In this document: piece after piece, positions 18,101-26,176 of the stretch
Numbering within the stretch: position 1 is the first letter of the stretch
Layout of the letters: each line of letters begins with the position of its first letter
Assembly: GCF_004216555.1 (NCBI RefSeq)
Contig: NZ_SGWQ01000011.1
Span: forward strand, 186,001-250,000
DNA length: 64,000 nt
Direction: 5' to 3'
Source of the DNA: Herbihabitans rhizosphaerae
Lineage (GTDB): Bacteria; Actinomycetota; Actinomycetes; Mycobacteriales; Pseudonocardiaceae
Program-made: the position numbers and the translations under genes
Notes under the pieces: model-generated
Told to the model about the DNA's origin: nothing
Databases searched by the model: none
What the model saw: the letters and a program-made list of their open reading frames with translations, nothing else

Positions 18101-18936
18101 GTGCCCAGCGACAGCGCGTCGTGCATGGCCATCGCGCCGCCCAGTGCCAGCACGGCCACCTGCCCGGCGGCCGGCGCGGCGACCAGCGTGGCCTGCGGGC
18201 GCGCGGTCAGCGACGCGCTGCGCATCCGCTCGGCGAACAGCCGGCGCGCGGCCGACTCCAGGCGGCTCACCTCGCGCGCCTCCTGGCCGAAGCCCTTCAC
18301 CACGCGCACGCCGGTGACCGTCTCCTCGACGTGCTGGGCGAGGTCGGCCGCGCGCTGTTGCGCCGACCAGGTCGCGGGGAACAGCACCTTGCGGCTGCGC
18401 ACCGCCACCAACGCCACCATCGGCACCACGACCAGCGCGACCACGGTGAGCAGCGGCGACAGCCACAGCATCGCGGCCAGCGCGGCGATCGCGAACACCA
18501 CGTTGCCGATCGAGTACGGCACCATCGACAGCAGCCCCTGCACGAGCTGCAGGTCGGTGATCGAGCGGGACACCACCTGGCCGGTGCGCATTTTGTCCTG
18601 CGCGCCGCCGTCCAGCCGCTGTACCGCGCCGAACACGGCCTGCCGCAGGTCGTGCTGGACGTCGAGGGCGAGCCGTCCGCCGAGGTAGCGGCGCACGAAC
18701 GCACTGCCGAAGGTGAGCAGCTCCAGCCCGATCAGCGTGATCACGAGCCAGCTCAGCCGGTCGGTGCGGCCGGCGACCGCGTCGTCCACGGCGAAGGCCA
18801 CCAGCAGCGGGCCGAACGCCTGGAACCCGACCCCGATCACGGACGCGCCGACCGAGGCGAGCACCAGCTTGCGGTGCCGCCAGCAGGCCGCGTTCAGCCT
18901 GCGGATCCAGCCGGTCGGGTTCTCGGGTGCTGACAC
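15175..18936 (-). CDS. Fused heterodimer-type ABC exporter (TMD-NBD-TMD-NBD)
   Basis: 1253 residues, two exporter halves in one chain, like mycobacterial Rv0194. First half: membrane domain 20-310; nucleotide-binding domain with Walker A GTAGSGKST (about 375), Q-loop changed to VFEEAF, signature LSGGQRQ (about 477) and Walker B LVLDDATSAVD (about 500), where Asp replaces the catalytic Glu. A Gly/Pro/Glu-rich linker of about 110 residues follows. Second half: Walker A GATGAGKST (about 1044), normal PQEAHLF Q-loop, altered signature LSAGQRQ (about 1144), Walker B LLLDEATAALD. The degenerate Walker B and degenerate signature would face each other, giving one inactive and one active ATP site as in TM287/288-type exporters. 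Drug or lipid export is likely; substrate unknown. Confidence 0.95.
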   Translation of the reverse strand: MSAPENPTGWIRRLNAACWRHRKLVLASVGASVIGVGFQAFGPLLVAFAVDDAVAGRTDRLSWLVITLIGLELLTFGSAFVRRYLGGRLALDVQHDLRQAVFGAVQRLDGGAQDKMRTGQVVSRSITDLQLVQGLLSMVPYSIGNVVFAIAALAAMLWLSPLLTVVALVVVPMVALVAVRSRKVLFPATWSAQQRAADLAQHVEETVTGVRVVKGFGQEAREVSRLESAARRLFAERMRSASLTARPQATLVAAPAAGQVAVLALGGAMAMHDALSLGTFLAFAAYVTNLVGPTRLLSALLINAQLARAGVERVYELIDSQPDVREKPDAAKVPDGPLAVELRDVRFGYTRSEPVLDGVSLHVDPGETLALVGTAGSGKSTVSLLLPRFYDVQSGSVHIGQTDVRDLEIASLRGALGVVFEEAFLFSDTVFANIAYGSPDATAEEVRAAAVAAQADEFIADLPDGYDTVVGERGLTLSGGQRQRVALARALLSDPRVLVLDDATSAVDASTEAAIHDTLRAVTAERTTLLIAHRRSTLALANRIAVLDKGKLVDVGTHEELTARCELYRCLLSGPGEAIEDPHRRAAADLEPDDEGVTPALWPEPADEPEAATASAALRTSGGGRLPGGRGGGGGTTIGALPPTAELLDQVRALPPAEERPRLDGEDPTAPDPGFRLRRLLRPVRAALALAGVLMIADALVSMGLPTLVRHGVDSGVLTGRDGPLWTAALLATVLVAVGWLASVANTMVTTRLGERLLFLLRVRSYAHLQRLGLDYYERELAGRIMTRMTTDVDALSTFLQTGLTTATASLLTVVGVTGALLITDLSLAMVALAVLPIVIVATVIFQRLSSRAYAEARERVSAVNADMQENVTGLRVSQAFTREDVSAKAFAERSDAYRRIRARAQRYIATYFPFVDMLSGVARAAVLVVGAHRVATGELSPGVLMAFLLYLGLFFAPVQQLSGVFDGYQQARVGLRRIGDLLRTPTTVPAPDEPVAVPARLRGEIELRDVSFAYAGTETPALQGISLHVRPGETVALVGATGAGKSTLVKLVARFYDPTDGAVLVDGVDLRRYDPAAFHHRLGVVPQEAHLFTGDVAANVAYGEPDAPLADVERATRAVGGLPMVATLPSGFRQEVGERGQSLSAGQRQLVALARAELVDPDVLLLDEATAALDPSTEAAVLAAADRLASTRTTFVVAHRLATAARADRIVVLDGGKIVEQGTHAELVDAGGHYTRLWRAGTREHAGAAADG

Positions 18937-18984
18937 CAGACCAGGTTACGGATCACCTCCGACAACCGTGCCAAGCTGACCGGC

Positions 18985-19896
18985 ATGCGATCAGTACGCA
19001 TGGAGCAGCGGGCGGTGTTCGAGCCGCCGCGCGACGGCGACGTGCTGGTGTCGGCCGACGTCGGCCCGCACGGCGAACTCGTCACGCTCTGGGCCGCCGA
19101 GGCGGATCGCGAGGCGCTGCACGGGCGCACCGTCGCGCCGAGTGGCGTGTCCCACGCGCACACCAGGACCGAGCGGCCGGTGACCGTGCGGGTGTGCGTG
19201 CACTACGACGACACCGTGCACCAGGTGGAGATCGACAAGTTCCGGCTCGCCCACCCGTCGGTGCAGCCGCTGCCGGACGGGCGGCTGCTCGCCGTCGGTG
19301 CGCGCTGTCGGTCGGACAACGGCGGGCCGGAGCGCAACGCGGTCGTGTACGACGAGCGCGGGCGCAAGATCACCGCGGCCAGCGTCGGCGACGGGGTGAA
19401 CCACGTGCGGACCACGCCGTCCGGTGCGATCTGGGTCGGGTACTTCGACGAGGGCATCACTGGGATCGGCGCGCCCGGGATCGTGCGGTTCGACCAGGAT
19501 CTCCAGGTCGCGTGGCGGTTTCCGGTCAACGTGCTGGACGACGGCATCCTCGATTGCTATGCGCTCAACTCAGATGGTGAGAACATCTGGGCGTGCACCT
19601 ACCCCGAGTTTCCGGTGATCCGGATCGACGGCGAGCGGGTCACGTCGTGGCGTAACCGGCTGCGAGGTGTGGACGCGCTGATCACCGACGGGCGGCGGTG
19701 CGCACTGGTCGGCGGCTACGGCAGCGATCGCGACCGGCTGATGATCGGGCAGTTGGACGGCGGCGGCTACAACCCTCGTGATCGCCGCCGTCTCGTGACA
19801 CCGCCCGGTGACCGCATTGCGATCACCGGGCGGTGTTCGACGCTGCACGTGGTCGCCGGCCACACGTGGTGGACGCTCGACCTCGCTGATCTCTGA
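18985..19896 (+). CDS. Hypothetical protein, possible beta-propeller
   Basis: 303 residues from ATG 18985 (ATG 19000 is an alternative), divergent from the ABC exporter with only 48 bases between starts. The sequence is beta-rich with repeated hydrophobic-strand patterns such as VQPLPDGRLLAVGARC, VRTTPSGAIWVGYFDEG and LNSDGENIWACTYPEFPVIRID, spaced as in WD- or NHL-like propellers. No signal peptide, membrane segment or catalytic motif is visible. Function unknown. The tight divergent arrangement might mean shared control with the exporter. Confidence 0.72.
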   Translation: MRSVRMEQRAVFEPPRDGDVLVSADVGPHGELVTLWAAEADREALHGRTVAPSGVSHAHTRTERPVTVRVCVHYDDTVHQVEIDKFRLAHPSVQPLPDGRLLAVGARCRSDNGGPERNAVVYDERGRKITAASVGDGVNHVRTTPSGAIWVGYFDEGITGIGAPGIVRFDQDLQVAWRFPVNVLDDGILDCYALNSDGENIWACTYPEFPVIRIDGERVTSWRNRLRGVDALITDGRRCALVGGYGSDRDRLMIGQLDGGGYNPRDRRRLVTPPGDRIAITGRCSTLHVVAGHTWWTLDLADL

Positions 19897-20796
19897 TCAG
19901 GTGATGTCGCGCCGCTGGTTGCGCGCGAGTCCGGACACGAAGAACAGCATGCTCCAGCCGATGAAGATCAACGCGCTGGCCCAGAGGGCGAACGCGCCGG
20001 GTGCGCCGGCCGCGAACCGCATCGCCGCCTGGAAGGTGTCGACCGCCCGGTCGGAGATGGGCTTGCCCTGGGCGAGTTCCTCGATCTGCTTCTGGATCAG
20101 ATCCGCGGCGGTCGAGCCGGTCAGGCCGTTCGCCGACCCGTTCGGCAGCGCACCGGCGATGTTCGGCTTTCCGTCGGCGAACCCGGTGAGCACGATCTCG
20201 CTGACCGGGCCGACGATGATCGCGTAGATCAACAACACGATCACCGACGCCACCGGCGAGCCCATCAGCGCGCCGACACCCAGGCCGAGCAGAGTCCACA
20301 GGACGGTGGACACGATGCCCATCAGCGCGATCAGCATCCACTGGCCGCCCTCGGGCAGGATGTCGGAATCCGAGCCGGCCAGCGTGCCGAGGCTGGCGCC
20401 GAGGACGATCACGATGCCGTAGATCGCGCCCCACAGCACGTAGGTGATCGCCTTCGCGCTGAGCAGCGCGGGACGGCTGGACGCGGTGAGGAAGCTGGTG
20501 GTGATCGTCTTGCGGTGCAGCTCGGACGAGAGCGCCAGTGCTCCGAAGATCAGCGGGAACATCGTGGAGATGTTGATCGCCCTGGTCAGCGCGATCACGC
20601 CGAAGGAGACGGAGTCCTTCCCGATCCCGGCGGACTTGATGAAGTCCTCACGGTAGACGTCGTCGGCGATGTCGGAGGTCAGCGCGCCGACACCCCACGC
20701 CATGGCCAGCGCCACGATGAAGGTGGGGATCATCAGGCCCCACCACATCTTGGTGGTGAGGATCTTGCGGAACTCCGCGTTGATCAACCTGCCCAT
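19897..20796 (-). CDS. ABC-2 type transporter permease
   Basis: 299 residues from ATG 20796, which overlaps the stop codon of the ATPase gene by one base (TGATG), so the two are co-translated. It begins MGRLINAEFRKILTTKMWW, the usual amphipathic start of ABC-2 permeases, followed by about six membrane helices (22-42, 72-95, 118-145, 150-175, 180-200, 270-290). Residues about 205-265 form an extracellular loop (NGLTGSTAADLIQKQIEELAQGK). With the ATPase it forms an exporter; substrate unknown. Confidence 0.9.
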   Translation of the reverse strand: MGRLINAEFRKILTTKMWWGLMIPTFIVALAMAWGVGALTSDIADDVYREDFIKSAGIGKDSVSFGVIALTRAINISTMFPLIFGALALSSELHRKTITTSFLTASSRPALLSAKAITYVLWGAIYGIVIVLGASLGTLAGSDSDILPEGGQWMLIALMGIVSTVLWTLLGLGVGALMGSPVASVIVLLIYAIIVGPVSEIVLTGFADGKPNIAGALPNGSANGLTGSTAADLIQKQIEELAQGKPISDRAVDTFQAAMRFAAGAPGAFALWASALIFIGWSMLFFVSGLARNQRRDIT

Positions 20797-21911
20797 CAGG
20801 CGTTGCCTCCCTGTCCGCCCTGGTAGCCCTGGTGCTGGTCGTAACCCTGCGGCGGTGGCGGCGCCTGCGGCACCGGCCCGCTCTGCGGGTTCCAACCTCC
20901 GGGCTGCGCGCCCTGGGGCAGTTGCACCGGCGCGGCGTACCCGCCCGGCGGCGTGCCGTGTGCCCCCGGCGGCAACTGGCCGAACTGCGGGGGGTTCTGC
21001 GGTGCCGCGTACTGGCCGCTGGTGAGCCGGAAGAACAGCTCCTCCAGATCGGCCCGCTCCTCCTGGACGCCGTACAGTGCGACACCGGCCTTCGCCGCGA
21101 CGTCGCCGACCTGTTGCACGGTCACGCCGGGAATCGCGATCTTGCCGTCCTGGGTCGGCGTGGCCCCGGAGAGCCCGGCCTCCTGCAGCGCGCCGACCAG
21201 CTTGTTCGGGTCGGACGGCTGGGCGATCACCCGCGACTGCTGCGACTTCCGCAGATCATCGAGCATGCCGTAGTACATGGTCTGGCCGCGGCTGATGATC
21301 ACGACCTGATCGATGGTCTGCTCGACCTCGGCCAGCAGGTGCGAGGAGATCAACACCGTGCGGCCGCCACCGGCGAAGCTGCGCAGGAACGTGCGCAGCC
21401 AGGCGATGCCCTCGGGGTCCAGACCGTTGGCCGGCTCGTCGAGCACCAGCACCTGCGGGTCGCCCAGCAGCGCGGTGGCCAGTGCCAGGCGCTGTTTCAT
21501 ACCGAGGGAGAACCCGCCGGCCTTGCGGTGCGCCGCCTCACCGAGGCCGACGAGGTGCAGCACCTCGTCACACCGCTGGTCCGGGATGCCCATCGCGGCC
21601 GCGTACACCCGCAGGTGGTTGCGTGCCGATCTGGTCGGGTGGAATCCCTGGGCCTCGAGCACGGCGCCGACCACCCGGCCGGGGTTGCCGAGGTGGTTGA
21701 ACGGCTGGCCGTTGATCGTCGCCCAACCGGCGGTGGGCGTGACCAAACCGAGCAGCATGCGCAGGGTCGTGGTCTTGCCCGCGCCGTTCGGGCCGAGGAA
21801 GCCGGTTACCGATCCCGGTTCCACGTGGAAGCTGAGGTTCTGCACCGCGCCCACCTGACCGAAGTGCTTGGTCAGGTTCTGGACAACGATGCGACCGCTG
21901 CCGTCGTGCAC
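20796..21911 (-). CDS. ABC transporter ATP-binding protein with Pro/Gln/Gly-rich tail
   Basis: 371 residues. Walker A GPNGAGKTT (about 39-47), signature FSLGMKQRL (about 138-146), Walker B VLVLDEPANGLDP and the switch His in LISSHLLAEVE define an ABC-2 exporter ATPase. This LGMKQRL signature is common in antibiotic and lantibiotic export ATPases. The domain of about 305 residues is extended by some 65 residues rich in Pro, Gln, Gly and Tyr (QNPPQFGQLPPGAHG, ending QGYQGGQGGNA), probably disordered and unusual for a cytosolic ATPase. It is co-translated with the permease downstream. Confidence 0.93.
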   Translation of the reverse strand: MHDGSGRIVVQNLTKHFGQVGAVQNLSFHVEPGSVTGFLGPNGAGKTTTLRMLLGLVTPTAGWATINGQPFNHLGNPGRVVGAVLEAQGFHPTRSARNHLRVYAAAMGIPDQRCDEVLHLVGLGEAAHRKAGGFSLGMKQRLALATALLGDPQVLVLDEPANGLDPEGIAWLRTFLRSFAGGGRTVLISSHLLAEVEQTIDQVVIISRGQTMYYGMLDDLRKSQQSRVIAQPSDPNKLVGALQEAGLSGATPTQDGKIAIPGVTVQQVGDVAAKAGVALYGVQEERADLEELFFRLTSGQYAAPQNPPQFGQLPPGAHGTPPGGYAAPVQLPQGAQPGGWNPQSGPVPQAPPPPQGYDQHQGYQGGQGGNA

Positions 21912-21962
21912 AGGGCCTCCCTGTTCGCCTGGCGATTGCTGGCGACATCTTGCCCTATGCGA

Positions 21963-22268
21963 TCAGCGGCCGTGCCGCGACGGGCCCTTCCGCACACGAT
22001 GCCCGGTCGCGTCACCGATCAGTTGCCGATGCGCCATCCGCCAGACCTGGCACGGCCACCGCTTGCCGCGCCATCCGCGTGGGCAGGCCTGGCAGCGCCG
22101 GTCGTGGTCGGGCTGGTGCACGGTCAGCAGCAGACGCCACCCTTCGGCCAGCCGGTGCAACTCGGTGCGGGCCAGTGCTTCCACGGTCCGCGGGTCGCCG
22201 CCGTCGGCCACATGGTCCAGCAGGTCGAGCCGTCGAAGCACGGCGTCGCGGATGGCGTCGTCGCTCAT
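21963..22268 (-). CDS. Hypothetical protein with paired cysteines
   Basis: 101 residues from ATG 22268, overlapping the preceding small gene by ATGA. An N-terminal helical part (DAIRDAVLRRLDLLDHVADGG, RTVEALARTELHRLAEGWRLLL) is followed by a basic C-terminal region with CQACPRGWRGKRWPC, whose cysteines could bind a metal. The tail is strongly basic. I do not recognise the family; the coupling with its neighbour suggests a two-gene unit. Confidence 0.65.
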   Translation of the reverse strand: MSDDAIRDAVLRRLDLLDHVADGGDPRTVEALARTELHRLAEGWRLLLTVHQPDHDRRCQACPRGWRGKRWPCQVWRMAHRQLIGDATGHRVRKGPSRHGR

Positions 22269-22465
22269 CGCGGCGGCCCGGTCGGTACGTCGGCGACCGC
22301 CTCGCCGAGGACCTTGGCCAGCGTGCTCGCCTGCTGCGGCGAGAACACGGCGGACGCGCCGGGCGGCTGGACCAGGACCACGCCGTCACCGGCTGTCAGT
22401 ACGGTCAGCGCCCTGTCACGGCCGAACGGATCGTGGCAGCTGATGCGCCAGCGGAGTTCGTTCAT
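22265..22465 (-). CDS. Small hypothetical protein
   Basis: 66 residues starting ATG 22465 after a good GAAGGAAG ribosome-binding site. It has MNELRWRISCHDPFGRDRAL, VLTAGDGVVLVQPPGASAVF and a helical end SPQQASTLAKVLGEAVADV. The beta-strands-then-helix layout resembles many short actinobacterial regulatory-accessory proteins, but no family is recognised. It is the first gene of a two-gene unit with the cysteine-containing protein. Confidence 0.68.
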   Translation of the reverse strand: MNELRWRISCHDPFGRDRALTVLTAGDGVVLVQPPGASAVFSPQQASTLAKVLGEAVADVPTGPPR

Positions 22466-22835
22466 GGGACTTCCTTCACACCGTGTAGGGCTGTGTCACT
22501 CCTTTGTCGTCATCGGCAAGATCAGTACTAATCCGTAGCCAGGTTCACACCATCGGTTAGTTTGTCCTGCGCATCACCCATTCGTGACCCTTTCGCGGAG
22601 GCATCCACCGGGTATCGATTCGAAGCCAGGTGAGGCGCTTGTCCGAGTTATTGCCTAAGCTTGTCCCCGGCGGCCCGCTCCCGGTGACCCCCAGGCCGGT
22701 CGAGCGGGCCGCCCCGAACCTCGAACCGTGTTCGCGGAGAGCGCGAACCACGGTTCGGGGCAATGTCTTGTGGGGCCAAGCCCCCCACCCCTGCCGGGGG
22801 GCAAGCCCCCGGACCCCCGTAGGTGGGCCGTCATG
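22466..22835. other. Intergenic region with GC-rich hairpin repeats
   Basis: No credible gene. It holds the leader of the small gene pair (22466-22560). Next comes a stem-loop region in which CGAACCGTG and CACGGTTCG flank TTCGCG/CGCGAA (about 22720-22760). A block GGGGCCAAGCCCCCCACCCC ... GGGGGGCAAGCCCCCGGACC (about 22775-22815) follows. Short direct and inverted copies of the GCAAGCCCCC type are commonly scattered between actinobacterial genes. Confidence 0.5.
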
Positions 22836-22878
22836 ACAGAAGGGGCCACCGTCCATATTGGACGGTGGCCCCTTCTGT
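22836..22878 (-). terminator. Perfect 20-bp stem terminator of ald
   Basis: ACAGAAGGGGCCACCGTCCA (22836-22855) and its exact complement (22859-22878) are separated by the three bases TAT. The stem starts eight bases after the ald stop codon on the minus strand. Length, GC content and position make it a strong rho-independent-type terminator; a U-run is absent, as is usual in these genomes. Confidence 0.85.
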
Positions 22879-22886
22879 TTGGGGTG

Positions 22887-24008
22887 TTACGCGTTCCCGA
22901 TGACCTCGTCGAGGTCGGTGTACGACAGGCCGTGGGCCTCGGCGACCGGGGCGTTGGTGAGCGCGCCGGCGTGCGTGTTCAGGCCGAGAGCCAGCGGACG
23001 GTCGGCGCGCAGCGCGTCGGCCCAGCCGTGCTCGGCGAGTGACACCGCGTACGGGAGCGTCACGTTGGTCAGCGCGTAGGTGGACGTGCGCGGGACGGCG
23101 CCTGGCATGTTGGCCACGCAGTAGAACACCGTCTCGTGCACCGAGTACGTCGGCTCGGCGTGCGTGGTGGGCCGCGAGTCCTCGAAGCAGCCGCCCTGGT
23201 CGATCGAGATGTCCACCAGCACCGCGCCCGGCTTCATCCGCTCGACCAGCGCGTTGGACACCAGCTTCGGCGCCCGGGCACCCGCCACCAGCACCGCGCC
23301 GATCACCAGGTCGGCCTCCAGCACGGCCTGCTCCAGCGCGTAGCGGTTGGACGCCACCGTGCGGATGCGGCCGTGGTAGTCGCGGTCGATCTGGCGCAGC
23401 CGGTCCACGTTGGTGTCCAGGATCTCCACGTCGGAGCCCATACCGAGGGCGATCGTGGCCGCGTTCAGGCCGGCGACACCGCCACCGATCACGACCACGC
23501 GGGCCGGGTGCACACCGGGCACGCCGCCGGGCAGCACGCCGCGCCCGCCGGACGGACGCATCAGCGAGTACGCGCCGACCTGCGGCGCGAGCCGGCCGGC
23601 CACCTCGGACATCGGGGCCAGCAGCGGCAGCGCGCCGGTGGGCAACTGCACCGTCTCGTACGCGATCGCGGTGCTGCCGGAGTCGATCAGCGCCCTGGTC
23701 AGCGCCTCGTCGGCGGCCAGGTGCAGGTAGGTGAACAGCACCTGGTCCTTGCGCAGCAGCGGGTACTCCTGCGCGATCGGCTCCTTCACCTTGAGTACGA
23801 GGTCACCCTCGGCCCACACCTCGGCCGCGGTCGTGAGCACCTTGGCGCCGGCGGCGAGGAACTCCTCGTCCGGGATGGCCGAACCGGCGCCGGCGTTCGC
23901 CTCGACGAACACCTCGTGGCCGCGATCGACCAGCTCGTGCACCCCGGCCGGGGTCAGCGCCACCCGGTACTCGTGGTTCTTGATCTCCCGGGGAACAGCG
24001 ATCTTCAC
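22887..24008 (-). CDS. ald: Alanine dehydrogenase
   Basis: 373 residues from GTG 24008, the standard size. It begins VKIAVPREIKNHEYRVALTP. Substrate residues known from Ald structures are in register: Arg15, Lys75 (VLKVKEP) and His96 (TYLHLAAD). The Rossmann motif VVVIGGGVAGLNAA binds NAD, and VDISIDQGGC is conserved. It interconverts L-alanine and pyruvate with ammonia, linking nitrogen and redox metabolism. A PucR-family regulator lies directly upstream in the same direction, and a perfect hairpin terminator follows. Confidence 0.96.
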   Translation of the reverse strand: MKIAVPREIKNHEYRVALTPAGVHELVDRGHEVFVEANAGAGSAIPDEEFLAAGAKVLTTAAEVWAEGDLVLKVKEPIAQEYPLLRKDQVLFTYLHLAADEALTRALIDSGSTAIAYETVQLPTGALPLLAPMSEVAGRLAPQVGAYSLMRPSGGRGVLPGGVPGVHPARVVVIGGGVAGLNAATIALGMGSDVEILDTNVDRLRQIDRDYHGRIRTVASNRYALEQAVLEADLVIGAVLVAGARAPKLVSNALVERMKPGAVLVDISIDQGGCFEDSRPTTHAEPTYSVHETVFYCVANMPGAVPRTSTYALTNVTLPYAVSLAEHGWADALRADRPLALGLNTHAGALTNAPVAEAHGLSYTDLDEVIGNA

Positions 24009-24134
24009 CGTTGGTCCTCTCGTTGCCTGTGTTGCCCCATCTGGGTGTCCTACACCACGGTGAGGCAGCAACTCTCCGCTGTCATCGTGCTCCTGCACTG
24101 ACGATTTCGCTTCTAGTTTGTGCTCCGAGCACAA

Positions 24135-25703
24135 CTACCGCCAGCGGAGCGCCGCCAGCTGGGTGAGCAGCGCGAGCCGCACGTCCGGGTCGGCCAGGTC
24201 CACGCCGGCCAACTCGCCGATCCGCGCCATCCGGTAACGCAGCGTGTTGGGATGGATGCCGAGAGAGCTGCTCGCCGCGCGCGCGTCGCCGGGGTGACGC
24301 AGCCAGGCGTAGAGCGTGTCGACGTACCGGGTGCCGTCCGCCTTGTCCGCGGCGATCAGCCGGGGCAGCGGGCCGAGGTCGGTGACACCCGCGCCGGTCG
24401 CCGCCACGGCGAGCCGGTGCAGCACGAGTACCGCCCACACGTCCTCGTGCGTGGCGACCGGCGGCGGCACCAGTCCGGCGCGCAGCAGGGCGAGCGATTC
24501 GTCGGCCTGTGCGCGGGAGTCGGCCAGCTCGCCGAGTTCCACCGGTGCGCCGGCCGCGACCAGTGCGCCGCCGTCACCCTCGTCCGTGTCCGCGCAGAGT
24601 GCCTTGCGCAGCTCGGGCCAGCCGCCCGCGCCGGACCGGTCCGGTACCACGGCGTAGAGCACGTCGCCCAGCTCCGCCACGGCCGGCCGCCGCCCGATGC
24701 CGGCGGTGATCCGCTCCCACAGCGCCAGCCGCATACCCTCGGCGCCGAGCGCGTCCTCGGTGTCCACGTCGATCGCGACCACCCGGTGCGGCTCGTGTTC
24801 CAGGTCCAATTCGGCGGTGGCCAGGCGCACGCTGCCGGTGCCGGACAGGATCGCGCGCACCAGTTCGGCGGACCGCCGCCGCTCGGCGTCCAGCAGCGCG
24901 CGCCGGCGCAGAAGGTGAAGTGCCACAACGGGTGCGGCGTCCGCGAAGGCGGCGGCGCGCTCGTCCGGCACCGGCCCGGCGACCACCGCCCACATCGAGC
25001 CGAGCAGCTCGCCACCCATCCTGATCGGCACGATCAGCCGTGGCAGCGTGCCGTCCGCCTGGGCCGGCACGAAGATCGTGGTGCGGCCGCGGGACAGGTC
25101 GCGGAACACGCCGCGGGAGCGGAACCTGGCGAGTACGTCGTCCGGTACGCGCCGGCCCATGATCGTGGACACCCGCGCCGGGTCGGTGCGGTCCTGGCGG
25201 GCCGAGTAGGCGAGTACCCGGGAGTTGGCGTCCTCGATGGTCACCGGAGCGTCCACCACCGCGGCCGCCGCGTCGGCGAGCCGGAACAGGTCGCCGAACC
25301 CGGGGGCGCCGTCCGTGCTGGCCAGCGACTCGTGCTCGTCGGCGGCCGCGTCCAGCACCGTGCGCAGCAGCCACACCAGCTGCGCCCACGCGGCGGCGAC
25401 GTGCACCTCGACGATCGTCACGCCGGCCGCCCGTGCGGCGGTGCGCACCGCGGACCGGCCGGCCAGCGGCGGCTTCAGCAGGACGGCCGCGGCGCCGTGC
25501 GAGCCGCAGTGCCTGATCAGCTCGACCGCCGCGTCCACGGTGTGCGCCGCGACCGCGAGGACCAGGTCGCCGTCCGCGACGTGGGTGCGCCGGCCGGCCT
25601 CGGCGATCACCACGTCGGTGACGGTGCTGGGGCCCTCGACGGGGAGGGTGACGCGCAGCAGCGTGGGACCGACGCGGTCGGCCACGCCCCGCACGGAGAT
25701 CAT
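24135..25703 (-). CDS. PucR family transcriptional regulator, probable ald activator
   Basis: 522 residues. The N-terminal PucR-type ligand domain (about 1-130) is followed by a central GGDEF-like region, and a C-terminal helix-turn-helix with the family signature AASSSLGIHPNTLRYRMARIGELAGVDL (about 468-495). PucR proteins usually activate amino-acid or purine catabolic genes. It lies 126 bases upstream of ald in the same orientation, a place occupied in some actinobacteria by Lrp-type AldR, so control of ald by alanine or another amine is a reasonable inference. Start ATG 25703. Confidence 0.88.
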   Translation of the reverse strand: MISVRGVADRVGPTLLRVTLPVEGPSTVTDVVIAEAGRRTHVADGDLVLAVAAHTVDAAVELIRHCGSHGAAAVLLKPPLAGRSAVRTAARAAGVTIVEVHVAAAWAQLVWLLRTVLDAAADEHESLASTDGAPGFGDLFRLADAAAAVVDAPVTIEDANSRVLAYSARQDRTDPARVSTIMGRRVPDDVLARFRSRGVFRDLSRGRTTIFVPAQADGTLPRLIVPIRMGGELLGSMWAVVAGPVPDERAAAFADAAPVVALHLLRRRALLDAERRRSAELVRAILSGTGSVRLATAELDLEHEPHRVVAIDVDTEDALGAEGMRLALWERITAGIGRRPAVAELGDVLYAVVPDRSGAGGWPELRKALCADTDEGDGGALVAAGAPVELGELADSRAQADESLALLRAGLVPPPVATHEDVWAVLVLHRLAVAATGAGVTDLGPLPRLIAADKADGTRYVDTLYAWLRHPGDARAASSSLGIHPNTLRYRMARIGELAGVDLADPDVRLALLTQLAALRWR

Positions 25704-25783
25704 CCGTCCTCCCGCCTGTCACGTCCGATGGCCGCTCATCGTCCTCGTATCAACACATCGTTCACCCAGCAGGGAGGAAAGTC

Positions 25784-26176
25784 ATGCGCAGCTACGCCAG
25801 AGTGGTCGCGGCGCTCGCGGCGGTGTTCTACCTGGTCTTCGGCGTGTGGGCACTCGTGGCGCCGTTGTCGTTCGCGGCGAACATCGCCACCTACGGCGAG
25901 CCCAACGTGCACTATCTGCACGATCTCGGCGCGTTCCAGATCGGGATCGGGGTGGCGGCGCTGGCCGGGTTGTTCCTGGCCGACGGGCTGGCCGCGGTGC
26001 TGGCCGGTGTGTCGGCGGGCTCGATCATGCACGCGGTGTCGCACGTCGTGGACGTGGATCTCGGTGGGCGCGGCCATGATCCGTACGCCACCGGTCTGAT
26101 CGGCCTGCTCACCCTGGTCGCGTTCATCGGCGCGGTCAGGAGTCGTGCCGGGCGACCAACGCGCGTAGAGCGCTGA
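25784..26176 (+). CDS. Small integral membrane protein
   Basis: 130 residues, ATG 25784 after a strong GGAGGAAAG site. Four hydrophobic segments are visible (about 7-30, 48-68, 70-90, 100-118). A polar pattern YGEPNVHYLHDLGAFQIG contains conserved-looking His residues, and SIMHAVSHVVDVDLGG adds two more. The layout resembles DUF4345-type four-helix membrane proteins of unknown function. Its end overlaps the convergent regulator gene by 41 bases. Confidence 0.78.
   Translation: MRSYARVVAALAAVFYLVFGVWALVAPLSFAANIATYGEPNVHYLHDLGAFQIGIGVAALAGLFLADGLAAVLAGVSAGSIMHAVSHVVDVDLGGRGHDPYATGLIGLLTLVAFIGAVRSRAGRPTRVER

Noticed and set aside
16633-18933. A 766-codon open frame antisense to the ABC exporter
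   Set aside because: It mirrors the exporter's codon bias; the product is Arg/His/Gln-rich and lacks any motif.
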